A stretch of DNA of 64,000 nt from Candidatus Symbiopectobacterium sp. 'North America'. Lineage in GTDB: Bacteria > Pseudomonadota > Gammaproteobacteria > Enterobacterales > Enterobacteriaceae. This document shows, piece after piece, positions 50,573 through 59,332 of the stretch. Below the pieces are notes generated by a model. That model did no database searches. It saw only the letters and a program-made list of their open reading frames with translations, and was not told where the DNA came from. Position 1 is the stretch's first letter. Every line of letters begins with the position of its first letter. The stretch lies in NCBI RefSeq assembly GCF_015762685.1, contig NZ_PEHF01000033.1, forward strand, positions 20,945 through 84,944, in the 5' to 3' direction. The position numbers were made by a program, and so were the translations under genes.

Positions 50573-51364
50573 GCAAGCCGCATTGCACCGCGACAACATC
50601 CCGTGAGCAAACGCCGCTGGTACGCGCGCGCAACGTCCACAAATATTTTGGCGACAATCATGTGCTGCGCGGAATCGATCTGGATGTGAACAGCGGCGAA
50701 ACCGTAGTGATTTTGGGGCCATCAGTTTCAGGAAAATCCACCTTCCTACGCTGCATCAACCATCTGGAAACGATGGATGAAGGCTATATCATGATGGGAG
50801 ATGAGCAGATCGGCTATCAGTTGCGCGGTGAGAAACTCTATCCCTTGTCAGCACGCGTATTGCCCGCCAACGTAGTCACATCGGCATGGTGTTCCAACAG
50901 TTCAACCTCTATCCCATATGACCGTGTTGCAGAACATCATTGAAGCGCCGATCGGTGTGCATAAGCAAGACAGCCAGGAAGCACAGACCTATGCTATGGC
51001 CTTGTTAAAACGCGTTGGGCTGGAACACAAAGCGGATGCCTATCCGCGCCACCTGCCCGACGGGCAGCAGCAGCGCGTTGCCATTGCGCGTGCACTGGCT
51101 ATTCGCCCGACGGTAATGCTGTTTTACGAACCCACCTCAGCACTCGATCCCGAACTGGTCGGCGAAGTGCTGGCAACGATGCGCTCGCTGGCCGAGCAAG
51201 GCTTGACCATGATCGTCGTCACCCATGAGATCAGTTTTGCCCGCGAAGCCGCTGACCGGGTGATCTTTCTTGATGAAGGCGTAGTGGTTGAGCAAGGTCG
51301 CCCGGATGATGTACTCACACCGCAACATCCGCGCACTCAGGCCTTCCTGAGCCGCTTTATCTAA
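50569..51364 (+). pseudogene. Amino-acid ABC importer ATPase, frameshifts and lost catalytic residues
   Basis: The GlnQ/HisP-type ATPase has two frame changes, near 50870 (LSARV | [19 protein letters not shown]) and near 50918 (YP | HMTVLQNI). Catalytic motifs are also eroded: Walker A reads GPSVSGKST instead of GPSGSGKST; the signature reads LPDGQQQR instead of LSGGQQQR; Walker B reads [12 protein letters not shown], with the key Asp replaced by Tyr. Loss of all three means it would not work even if the frame were restored. It is last in the operon. Confidence 0.9.
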
Positions 51365-51366
51365 CG

Positions 51367-51475
51367 CCTGTCGTCCTCGGCGCAAGCCGGGGACCTCAGG
51401 CAGAAAGAATGTGTTTCGCCTGCAAGAGATTCCAGCCTGCGTAGGAATCACAAAGAAAGGGCAGGAATGACATAG
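51367..51475. repeat. Palindromic intergenic repeat candidate
   Basis: The gap contains imperfect hairpins: GTCCTCGGCGCAAGCCGGGGAC (near 51371-51392) and GATTCC...GGAATC (51428-51450). The first resembles the hairpin at 45311-45342 and the tail GGCAGGAATGAC is of the kind seen in enterobacterial repetitive elements. The family was not identified. Confidence 0.4.
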
Positions 51476-51673
51476 GAAAAGCGAAAGTAGCATCGCGAAG
51501 ACCGAAATGACCGCTAATCCCCCATTTTTTCCTCCCGGAGGCAAAAAATGTGATTCATTGCACATGCTATTTCCCTCCGAGGCCGTTCTGACCATATAAT
51601 GCGCATCCGGGCGGTTCAACCGCTAACAACAACCGACACCACAGCCCTTCGGGCATCCACACTCAATAAAGAT

Positions 51674-52717
51674 ATGAAGATGAGTATTCGCGCGATCTTA
51701 ACCACCCTTCTGGCCGCTGCTGCTTTCAGTCAATCAGCATTTGCCGTTGTTTATCCGCTGCCGCCGGCCAACAGCCGTCTGATCGGGGAAAACCTGGAAA
51801 TTACCGTTCCAACCGACAGCACGCTGCCGTTGGAAGCCTTTGCTGCCCAATACCAAATGGGCCTGAGCAATCTGATGGAAGCGAACCCGAATGCGGATGT
51901 CTATCTGCCGCAGCCGGGCAGCAAAATGATTATTCCGCAGCAGTTGATCCTGCCAGATGCGCCGCGCGAAGGCATCGTTATCAACAGCGCTGAAATGCGC
52001 CTGTACTACTACCCGAAAGGCAGCAAAACCGTCATCGTATTGCCTATCGGCATCGGTGAACTGGGTAAAGATACGCCGGTCAACTGGACCACCAGCGTAC
52101 AGCGTAAAAAAGCGGGTCCAACCTGGACACCAACCGCCAAAATGCACGCTGAATATGCAGCACGCGGCGAGTATCTGCCAAAAGTCTATCCGGCAGGTCC
52201 GGATAACCCAATGGGGCTGTATGCTCTCTACATCGGCAACTTGTATGCGATTCACGGCACCAACGCCAACTTCGGTATCGGCCTTCGTGTGAGCCACGGT
52301 TGCGTGCGTCTGCGCGCTGACGACATCAAATTCCTGTTCAACAACGTGCCGGTTGGCACCCGCGTTCAGTTTATCAATGAGCCGGTAAAAGCCACCGTTG
52401 AGCCAGACGGTTCCCGCTACGTTGAAGTGCACGATCCGCTGTCTCGTACTGTAGAAGAGTTCCACTCCGACGCTCCGGCCCCGATCAGCATCACCGCCAA
52501 AGTGAGCAAAGTGATTGCTGAAGCGCGCGTGAACACCAGCGATGTGGATAGCGCCATCAGAACGCGCTCCGGCATGCCGACCAAGATCAACGGTGCGCAG
52601 GAACCTGCACAACCTTTAGAAACGCTGGCACCGCAAGACGCGCCGGTTGCCGTACAGGATGAGGTTCAGCAGCCGGTTGAAACAACTGCACCGCAAACGG
52701 ATGCCAACCGCTCCTGA
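51674..52717 (+). CDS. L,D-transpeptidase (ErfK/YcfS type)
   Basis: Intact periplasmic enzyme of about 347 residues. Signal peptide ends near SAFA, a LysM-like segment follows at about 40-85, then the YkuD domain at about 95-235 with the conserved IHGTN and the active-site Cys in SHGCVRL. The C-terminal tail is Ala/Gln/Pro-rich. The enzyme links the outer-membrane lipoprotein Lpp to peptidoglycan or forms 3-3 crosslinks. I start at ATG 51674 (MKMSIRAIL). A TATAAT-like box lies near 51594. Confidence 0.92.
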   Translation: MKMSIRAILTTLLAAAAFSQSAFAVVYPLPPANSRLIGENLEITVPTDSTLPLEAFAAQYQMGLSNLMEANPNADVYLPQPGSKMIIPQQLILPDAPREGIVINSAEMRLYYYPKGSKTVIVLPIGIGELGKDTPVNWTTSVQRKKAGPTWTPTAKMHAEYAARGEYLPKVYPAGPDNPMGLYALYIGNLYAIHGTNANFGIGLRVSHGCVRLRADDIKFLFNNVPVGTRVQFINEPVKATVEPDGSRYVEVHDPLSRTVEEFHSDAPAPISITAKVSKVIAEARVNTSDVDSAIRTRSGMPTKINGAQEPAQPLETLAPQDAPVAVQDEVQQPVETTAPQTDANRS

Positions 52718-52738
52718 TTGCCGCCGTTGCATCTCTGT

Positions 52739-52762
52739 ATTCCCCGGCATCCGCCGGGGAAT
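52739..52762 (+). terminator. Rho-independent terminator
   Basis: Perfect stem ATTCCCCGGC / GCCGGGGAAT with a four-base loop followed by TTAT, 22 bases after the L,D-transpeptidase stop. Confidence 0.85.
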
Positions 52763-52806
52763 TTATCGGGCATCCCTTCTCGCACCACCCTTTCTGCAAC
52801 ACCCTG

Positions 52807-54075
52807 TTATGCTCCGCGCTGTGAGGCCTCAAGCGCCTGCGACACATCCGCAATAATATCGTCAATATGCTCAATCCCGACGGAGATACGCACCAGATCT
52901 TCACTCACGCCTGCGCGAGCTAACTCTTGCGCGTTGAGTTGACGGTGCGTGGTCGTGGCCGGATGGCATGCCAGTGATTTGGCATCACCAATGTTCACCA
53001 ATCGCAGGATCATCTGCAACCCGCCAGCCGCTTTGCCCCCCTTGATGCCAAAACTGATAATCCCCGAGGCTTTGCCCCCAGAAATTTTGTCGCACGTCGG
53101 TTTATACAGGCTGTCCGGTAAGACCGCGTAGTTCACCCAGGTTACCAGCGGATGAGACGAGAGATAGCCCGCCAGCGCTTCGGCATTGCTGCAATGGAGC
53201 TCAATGCGCAGACTGAGCGTTTCCAGCCCCTGTAATAACAAAAAAGCGCTGTGAGGCGACAGCGCCGCACCAGTATTGCGCAGCGGGACGACGCGGCAGC
53301 GGCCAATATACGCTGCCGGGCCGAATGCCTCGGTGTACACCACGCCGTGGTAAGAGGGGGCCGGTTCGCTGAGCAGCGGGAAGCGCGCCTTGTTGGCAAC
53401 CCAGTCAAATTTGCCGCTATCGATAATGGCGCCACCAATCGTGGAACCGTGCCCGCCGATACATTTGGTCAGGGAATGCACCACGATATCAGCCCCATGT
53501 TCGAACGGGCGACACAACACCGGTGTTGCCACCGTGTTATCGACAATCACTGGCACGCCGTGGCGATGGGCGATAGCGGCAATCTGTGCGATATCGATCA
53601 CATTGCCCGCCGGATTTCCGATGGATTCACAAAATACCGCCTTGGTACGCTCGTCGATCAATGCGTCGAGCGCGGCGAAATCCTCGGCAGAAAACATACG
53701 CACTTCAATCCCCTGACGCTGCAACGTATGCGCAAACAGGTTATAGGTGCCACCGTACAATTGGCTGGTGCTGACAATATTGTCACCCACCTGCGTCAGC
53801 GCTTGCAGCGCATAGGTAATCGCCGCCATGCCCGAGGCGAGCGCCAATGCGCCGATCCCTCCTTCAATCGCTGCCAAACGCTCTTCTAGCACCGCGTTGG
53901 TAGGATTCATGATGCGACTGTAGATATTGCCCGCCACTTTGAGATCGAACAGGTCAGCACCATGCTGCGTATCATCAAACGTGTAAGAGGTTGTCTGGTA
54001 AATCGGCACGGCAGCAGATTTGGTGGTTGCTTCTGAGGTGTAGCCGTGGTGTAACACGAGGGATTCCAGTTTCAT
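52807..54075 (-). CDS. O-acetylhomoserine/O-acetylserine sulfhydrylase-like PLP enzyme
   Basis: Intact 422-residue Cys/Met-metabolism PLP enzyme (MetY-like). The PLP lysine is K204 in HSLTKCIGGHGSTIGG, with the family patterns GNIYSRIMNPTNAVLEERLA (about 49-68) and HPATTTHRQL (about 375). It makes homocysteine or cysteine from the O-acetyl amino acid and sulfide, in the cytoplasm. Single gene. Family members often respond to methionine, but I see no MetJ box. Confidence 0.92.
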   Translation of the reverse strand: MKLESLVLHHGYTSEATTKSAAVPIYQTTSYTFDDTQHGADLFDLKVAGNIYSRIMNPTNAVLEERLAAIEGGIGALALASGMAAITYALQALTQVGDNIVSTSQLYGGTYNLFAHTLQRQGIEVRMFSAEDFAALDALIDERTKAVFCESIGNPAGNVIDIAQIAAIAHRHGVPVIVDNTVATPVLCRPFEHGADIVVHSLTKCIGGHGSTIGGAIIDSGKFDWVANKARFPLLSEPAPSYHGVVYTEAFGPAAYIGRCRVVPLRNTGAALSPHSAFLLLQGLETLSLRIELHCSNAEALAGYLSSHPLVTWVNYAVLPDSLYKPTCDKISGGKASGIISFGIKGGKAAGGLQMILRLVNIGDAKSLACHPATTTHRQLNAQELARAGVSEDLVRISVGIEHIDDIIADVSQALEASQRGA

Positions 54076-54176
54076 CGCGCAGACCTTTCTATGCGTGTGG
54101 ATGGTGGGTATCTTCCTAAAATAGCAGACAAAAATCGCCGAGACAGAGCCACAGCTAGAAGAAAATGCGATAAGTT

Positions 54177-54203
54177 AGGAGAAACGAGCATAAGTTTTCT
54201 CCT
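54177..54203. promoter_or_regulatory. Inverted repeat in divergent promoter region
   Basis: AGGAGAAA (54177-54184) and TTTCTCCT (54196-54203), between the divergent MetY-like and YdfI-like genes. Two near-copies of GCATAAGTT (one GCGATAAGTT) flank the first arm. It could be an operator; no regulator is assigned. Confidence 0.4.
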
Positions 54204-54278
54204 CCTGAATCCACCCGTTGCGCCAGTGCAAAATCACAGCTACCTTTAGCTCATGATCACCTGCAAAAAAATAAATAA

Positions 54279-55769
54279 ATGACTGATAACAAGCAAAGTA
54301 TCGCCACTGTAACCCTGCCGAAAAATGTCGATGTACCTCGCTACGATCGCCGTGCCCTGCGCCCTCGTATTGTACATATCGGGTTTGGTGCTTTTCACCG
54401 AGCCCATCAGGCGCTACTCACACACCGCGTTCTTAATCAGGAAGGCGGCGATTGGGGGCTGTGCGAAGTGGTGCTGTTCAGCGATGACAGTCTGATTTCA
54501 GCGCTGCGTGAACAGCAGCACTTGTTTACCGTGCTGGAAAAGGGGGAAAGTGGCAATCAGGCTATCGTGGTGGGCTCGGTGTGCGCCTCGCTGCACGCCA
54601 CCGTTGAAGGCAAAGAGGCCATTTTGGCACAGCTTGCCGATGCTCAAACGGAGATTGTCTCCCTGACCATTACAGAAAAAGGCTATTGTCTGGCGGGGGC
54701 ACACGGCAATCTGGACACCACCAATGCCCATATCCAACATGATTTGCGTTATTCACGCGAGCCGCTGTCGGTGCCGGGCATCATTACCGAAGCGTTGCGT
54801 CGCCGCCACGCGCAGGGCATTCCCCCTTTTAGCGTGCTCTCCTGCGATAACATGCCAGAAAACGGCAAGGCCGCCCAACGCGCGGTGCTTGATTTTGCCC
54901 GCCTGATTGCACCCACGCTGTCAGCATGGATTGAACGTGAAGTGGCTTTCCCTTCCACCATGGTGGATCGCATCGTACCCGCTGCTACCGAGCAAACGCT
55001 GCACGACGTGGCACAGACGATTGGCGTTGACGATCCCTGTGCTATCTCCTGTGAGCCCTATATTCAGTGGGTTGTGGAGGATCGTTTTACCCTGGGCAGA
55101 CCGCATTGGGAGGCGGCAGGTGTACAACTGGTGGAGGATGTTGCACCTTATGAAACCATGAAGCTCAGGATGCTGAACGGTAGCCACTCGTTTTTATCTT
55201 ATCTTGGCTATCTTGCGGGTTACCCCCATATCAGCGACTGCATGTCTGATGCGCACTTCCGCCGGGCTGTGCGCCACCTTATGCTGGCAGAGCAAGCCCC
55301 GACGTTAACCATCACCGGCTTTGATCTGACAGACTATGCCGAACGACTGCTCGCGCGCTTTGCCAACCCTGCGCTGCACCACCGCACCTGGCAGATAGCC
55401 ATGGACGGATCGCAAAAGTTACAGCAGCGCCTGCTCGACGGTTTGCGCTGGCATCGGCGCAATGGCAGCCGTTGCGAAGCGCTGATCCTCGGCGTGGCTG
55501 GATGGATGCGCTATATTGGCGGGTTCGACGATCGCGGCGCGGCAATTGATATTCGCGATCCGCTGAAGACGGCCTTACAGAACATAGTGGCATCCACTCC
55601 GGACGATGAAGCCCGCGTACAGGGATTACTGGCGCTGACGGCGGTATTTGGTGATGACCTGCGCACCGACCTGCCGTTGGTGCAGGCGTTGACCGACGCC
55701 TACTTGCGCCTGCGCGACCAAGGTGCGTTGGCTGCTGTCACCGCACTGTCCCAAAATCTGCCCGACTAA
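54279..55769 (+). CDS. Mannonate/fructuronate oxidoreductase (YdfI-like)
   Basis: Intact 496-residue NAD-dependent dehydrogenase of the mannitol/polyol dehydrogenase family. The nucleotide-binding pattern is IVHIGFGAFHRAHQ (30-43); the catalytic region is CDNMPENGK and further FPSTMVDRIVP and YETMKLRMLNGSHSFLSYLGY. It matches E. coli YdfI and UxuB, enzymes that interconvert D-fructuronate and D-mannonate in hexuronate breakdown. The next transport gene (TogT-like) would fit a uronate or pectin route. Confidence 0.88.
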   Translation: MTDNKQSIATVTLPKNVDVPRYDRRALRPRIVHIGFGAFHRAHQALLTHRVLNQEGGDWGLCEVVLFSDDSLISALREQQHLFTVLEKGESGNQAIVVGSVCASLHATVEGKEAILAQLADAQTEIVSLTITEKGYCLAGAHGNLDTTNAHIQHDLRYSREPLSVPGIITEALRRRHAQGIPPFSVLSCDNMPENGKAAQRAVLDFARLIAPTLSAWIEREVAFPSTMVDRIVPAATEQTLHDVAQTIGVDDPCAISCEPYIQWVVEDRFTLGRPHWEAAGVQLVEDVAPYETMKLRMLNGSHSFLSYLGYLAGYPHISDCMSDAHFRRAVRHLMLAEQAPTLTITGFDLTDYAERLLARFANPALHHRTWQIAMDGSQKLQQRLLDGLRWHRRNGSRCEALILGVAGWMRYIGGFDDRGAAIDIRDPLKTALQNIVASTPDDEARVQGLLALTAVFGDDLRTDLPLVQALTDAYLRLRDQGALAAVTALSQNLPD

Positions 55770-55797
55770 CACCACACTCTATCACCACACCGCATCG

Positions 55798-56007
55798 CTA
55801 CTCTTCCCGGCGACAATCAAGAATGTCGCCGGGCTGGCATTCCAGTACCTCACAGATTTTTTTCAACGTTGCAAAGCGAATACTTTTCACCTTACCTGAT
55901 TTTAATAATGACAAATTTTGTTCGGTAATGCCGATACGTTGAGCCAGCTCACGCGATCGCATCTTCTTTTGTGCCAGCACCACATCCAGATTTATTATTA
56001 TTGGCAT
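55798..56007 (-). CDS. Small XRE-family helix-turn-helix regulator
   Basis: Intact 69-residue protein that is almost only a Cro/C1-type HTH (SRELAQRIGITEQNLSLLKSGK). Proteins of this size, often called YozG-like, usually sit beside a DUF2975 membrane protein. The upstream minus strand (56008-56191) has no intact DUF2975 gene, only a hydrophobic-poor remnant I cannot assign. Confidence 0.82.
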   Translation of the reverse strand: MPIIINLDVVLAQKKMRSRELAQRIGITEQNLSLLKSGKVKSIRFATLKKICEVLECQPGDILDCRREE

Positions 56008-56572
56008 AGGATTTTTTAATTAAATTAATTGGCTGTGTTATTTCCTCTGCTCCCAGACAGCAACGAATTCTGCCCTCAGATGGTATCAGTTTGTGAGTAA
56101 AAACGATTGCGATCGTGGTAGCAACTGCGACACCGGTAGCATTTGCAACAGATGCATTTTCCTCACCACTCCCTCTCTCTGTTTCCAACATGCCTGACTC
56201 GACTGGCTACACAGGCTAAAGGCCGCTCTCACCGATGAAATGCCGCTTTTCCGTATTCATCTGTTTTTATGATGAAGATCACCTTTCTTTAGCAGTTAAT
56301 AGCGCCATTGGTTCCTCATTCAGAATGAGATAAAACCAAAGCTTATTGCGTTGCGATAATAAATTATCGCATTGCGTGATTATAAATAAGGCTTTATATC
56401 AAATAATCATGGTCAAATTAGAAAATGTAATTTCATGATCAAGCTGACAAATTGCCATTAAATCTCCCTAAAAGCGTGATCCTCAGTTTACTTTCACAAG
56501 AATAGAGCAAATGATAGGAGTGTCGGTTCATACTAAATGAAATATTTTTTTAAAAATTTAGGAAGATTGATC
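56008..56572. other. Intergenic region with one strong palindrome
   Basis: About 565 bases without a convincing gene. The open frame at 55949-56191 on the minus strand overlaps the HTH gene and reads as noise or a decayed partner gene. A strong palindrome at 56353-56370 is listed separately. Confidence 0.45.
56353..56370. promoter_or_regulatory. Palindromic operator candidate upstream of the GPH carrier
   Basis: GCGATAAT-AA-ATTATCGC is a perfect 8+8 inverted repeat, and the wider context (GCGTTGCGATAAT/ATTATCGCATTGCG) extends it to a near-perfect 29-base palindrome about 205 bases before the transporter start. It is the size of a dimeric repressor site. I cannot assign KdgR, ExuR or the XRE protein to it. 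Confidence 0.55.
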
Positions 56573-58081
56573 ATGAGTAAACCTATCACCTTTAAGCACA
56601 CGCTCTGCTACGGCAGCGCAAACCTGCTCGGCAGCGGCGCATGGCTGATGTATTTCTATACCACCTTTTGTGGACTTACGCTGGTTGAAGCGGCGTCCAT
56701 TTTCTCCGTTGCCAGTATCATCGATGCCATCAGCAATCCGGTGATGTAGTATGTCATTGATAAATTTTACAATACCCAACTAGGCAGCCTGTTTGGGCGT
56801 CGCCGTTTCTTTATTCTGCTGGGTGTACCTCTGGTGTTGGTCTACCCGTTGCTGTGGGTCAGTGGCTTTGGCTTTTGGTACTACATGGCGACCTACGTGC
56901 TGTTTGAGCTGATTTACACCTCCATTATGGTGCCATACGAAACGTTGGCGACCGAAATGACGCACGACTTCAAGATCCGCTCCAAGTTGACCGGTTCTAA
57001 AGCCATTTTAGGTAAGCTGGCTAACTTCCTGGCTGCCTTTATCCCTGGCCAGTTTATCGCCATCTACGGTAAAGACTCCGCCACTCCGTTCTTTTACACC
57101 GGCCTGACCTACGGGTTCATCATGTGCGCGGCAATGATTGCCCTGTACACCACCTCCTGGGAACGCCCGTTGAATGAACTGGTGCATGAAAAAACTGCTA
57201 ACCTGTGGCAAACGCTGAAAAAACTTAGCGTAGACATGCTTTCCACCTTCCGTTTGCGTATTTTCCGCAAGCATCTGGGGATGTACCTGTTCGGTTTTGG
57301 CGCTGAATGGTTATTTGCTTCCGCTTTCACCTACTTCATCGTCTTCGGGTTAAAGCAAAACACCGCGTTGGTCTCGCAGTTGAACAGCTTTAGCTCCATC
57401 ATGCAGCTGATCTCTACCGCCGCATTCATCGGCATCTGCGTGAAAATGGGCTTTGCGCGTCCGTTCCGTTTGGCACTGATGGTGGTTATCGTGAGCGTTA
57501 TCGCTTATGCCGCGCTGTACTTTGCCAACTGGTCAGACGCTGCCACTATCGCCGTGCTGTTTGGGATTACCGCCATTTTTGGTCTGAGTACCAGCGGCAT
57601 CTACTACATTCCGTGGACGATCTACACCTTCCTGGCCGATGTGGATGAAGTGCTGACGGGCCGTCGTCGCGAAGAGATTTACGCCGGTGCCATGACGTTC
57701 GCAGGCAAAATGGTGCGCTCAGTTATTGTGTTCGCCATGGGATGGACGCTGACGCAGTTCGGTTTTGTTTCTGGTCATGCCGCACAGCCTGAAAGCGCCG
57801 TGTTAGCGATTGTCGGCGTGTTCTCTCTGGGGGTTATCGAGCTGGCACTGGTCGCCATCTACTACACCACGCAGATGAAACTCGATCGTGAAAATCACGC
57901 TATCCTGCTAGAAGAGATTGCGCGTATCAAGGCCGGTGGCGCTATCGCCGATGTGCCGGTACACGCCAGAGCGGTCGCAGAAGAGTTGACCGGCTGGAAG
58001 TACGAACAGTGCTGGGGTAATAACGCCGCTGGGCGTGCAACCAGAAGCCGTTGCACCGCAAGTTGCTACTTCTGAACGCTA
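56573..58081 (+). pseudogene. togT: GPH-family sugar/oligogalacturonide:cation symporter, amber plus deletion
   Basis: Inner-membrane 12-helix symporter resembling TogT-like oligogalacturonide carriers (LCYGSANLLGSGA; GRRRFFILLG; YETLATEMTHDFKIRSKLTG). I start at ATG 56573 after AGGAAG. Damage: TAG at 56747-56749 after NPVM, before YVIDKF; a probable in-frame loss of about seven residues in the first helix (GSGAWLMYFYT, where relatives read GSGALAISGAW); and a C-terminal frameshift near 58010, since the frame giving GVQPEAVAPQVATSER is more natural than the one that stops at 58075. Symbol by similarity only. Confidence 0.75.
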
Positions 58082-58090
58082 ATACCTTCT

Positions 58091-58114
58091 GTCAGCCCGC
58101 ACTCGCGGGCTGAC
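58091..58114. terminator. Bidirectional terminator
   Basis: GTCAGCCCGC and GCGGGCTGAC form a perfect 10-base stem with loop ACTC between the converging GPH and AI-2E genes; CTATTT follows on the plus strand. Confidence 0.85.
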
Positions 58115-58127
58115 CTATTTCCCCACC

Positions 58128-59138
58128 TTAAATCAGCGCCGCTTCCTTCAATTCACTTTTCAGATAGGCATAGTAAATCGGTGCAGCAATCACGCCCGGA
58201 ATACCAAACGCCGCTTCAAACACCAACATCGCCAGCAAGATCTCCCACGCGTGCGCCTTGATTCGTGTGCCGACGATCTGCGCATTGAGGAAGTATTCCA
58301 GTTTGTGAATCAGCATCAGATAAACCAGCGCCGCCAGTGCCACTGGCAGAGAGATCGACAAACCAGAAATAAACACGATGGAGTTGGATATCAGGTTGCC
58401 AATTACCGGTATCAGGCCAAAGATGAAGGTCAGCACCACCAGCGTTTTGGCAAACGGCAGGTGCACGCCAAAACAGGGCAATACTCCGAGAATAAACACC
58501 GCAGAGAGGATGGTGTTAACCGAGGAGATTTTCATCTGGGCGAACACGATATTGCGAAAGGACATCGACAGCAGCGAAACGCGCCGCATCAGTTCCGATT
58601 TCAGCAGCAGTTTATCCGTATCTTCTTGCACGTTGTACAGCGACACGATTGCCCCCAACACCATACCAATCAACATGGTGACAAAACCGTGCAGAAAATC
58701 TTTACCCATGGTTTGCAACATCACGATATGTTCCTGCACCCAGCGCATAAATTCGTGTTGCAGCTCTTCAACACTCACCGGCAAGTAACCCGGCAAATAG
58801 ACCATGATATGCCGTTGGACGTCATTGAGAATCAAGCCGATACGCGCATTCAAGGCCGAGGTGTCACGCATTTCCTGCATCACGATCCCGGTCAGACTGC
58901 CAAACAACAAGCTGAGCACACTCACCACCAGCGTACTGATGATCGCCACTACCACCCAGCGTGCACGTTTACCACTGATGATTTTTTGGAAATGGGGCGT
59001 CAGCAGATTGACGATTTCATACACCAAAAAACCGGCAACAAAACACGTTAACAGCCGTAGTAACAACAGCAGCAGCAATCCCCCAAACATAAAACCCAGG
59101 CTCAGCCATCTGGCCTGCTTTAAATTCAATAACTGCAT
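58128..59138 (-). CDS. AI-2E/PerM-family membrane protein
   Basis: Intact 336-residue polytopic protein. Family features are two N-terminal hydrophobic segments, a central periplasmic or amphipathic part (residues 80-150), and a C-terminal set of helices with the block LTFIFGLIPVIGNLISNSI and EILLAMLVFEAAFGIPGVI. The family includes exporters of AI-2-like or other small molecules; the substrate is unknown. I start at ATG 59138 (MQLLNLKQARW) because AGGATG lies 5-10 bases ahead. Confidence 0.85.
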   Translation of the reverse strand: MQLLNLKQARWLSLGFMFGGLLLLLLLRLLTCFVAGFLVYEIVNLLTPHFQKIISGKRARWVVVAIISTLVVSVLSLLFGSLTGIVMQEMRDTSALNARIGLILNDVQRHIMVYLPGYLPVSVEELQHEFMRWVQEHIVMLQTMGKDFLHGFVTMLIGMVLGAIVSLYNVQEDTDKLLLKSELMRRVSLLSMSFRNIVFAQMKISSVNTILSAVFILGVLPCFGVHLPFAKTLVVLTFIFGLIPVIGNLISNSIVFISGLSISLPVALAALVYLMLIHKLEYFLNAQIVGTRIKAHAWEILLAMLVFEAAFGIPGVIAAPIYYAYLKSELKEAALI

Positions 59139-59332
59139 GACGACATCCTGTATGCGTAATGATCGGACCTGCAAACGTACTTATGACACCAAGAATAGCA
59201 CTCGGTTTATCGCACTATTCTCTGCACACAAGAAAAGACACATGATAAAAGTTGTACGAAACAAGCCCGGTAATGAATCTGCTTTTTCTCCGTCCTATTC
59301 TTAGCGTTTTTAGCATGAAAAACCAGAAAGGA

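Noticed and set aside
4951..56749. UAG reassigned or suppressed genome-wide
   Set aside because: Intact genes here end in TAG (the lipoprotein at 3399, the MocR gene, the PAS gene), TGA and TAA also interrupt frames, and many of the same genes carry frameshifts that suppression cannot repair.
58251..59051. Plus-strand frame opposite the AI-2E gene
   Set aside because: His/Gln/Arg-rich shadow of a membrane-protein gene; no start site or homology pattern.
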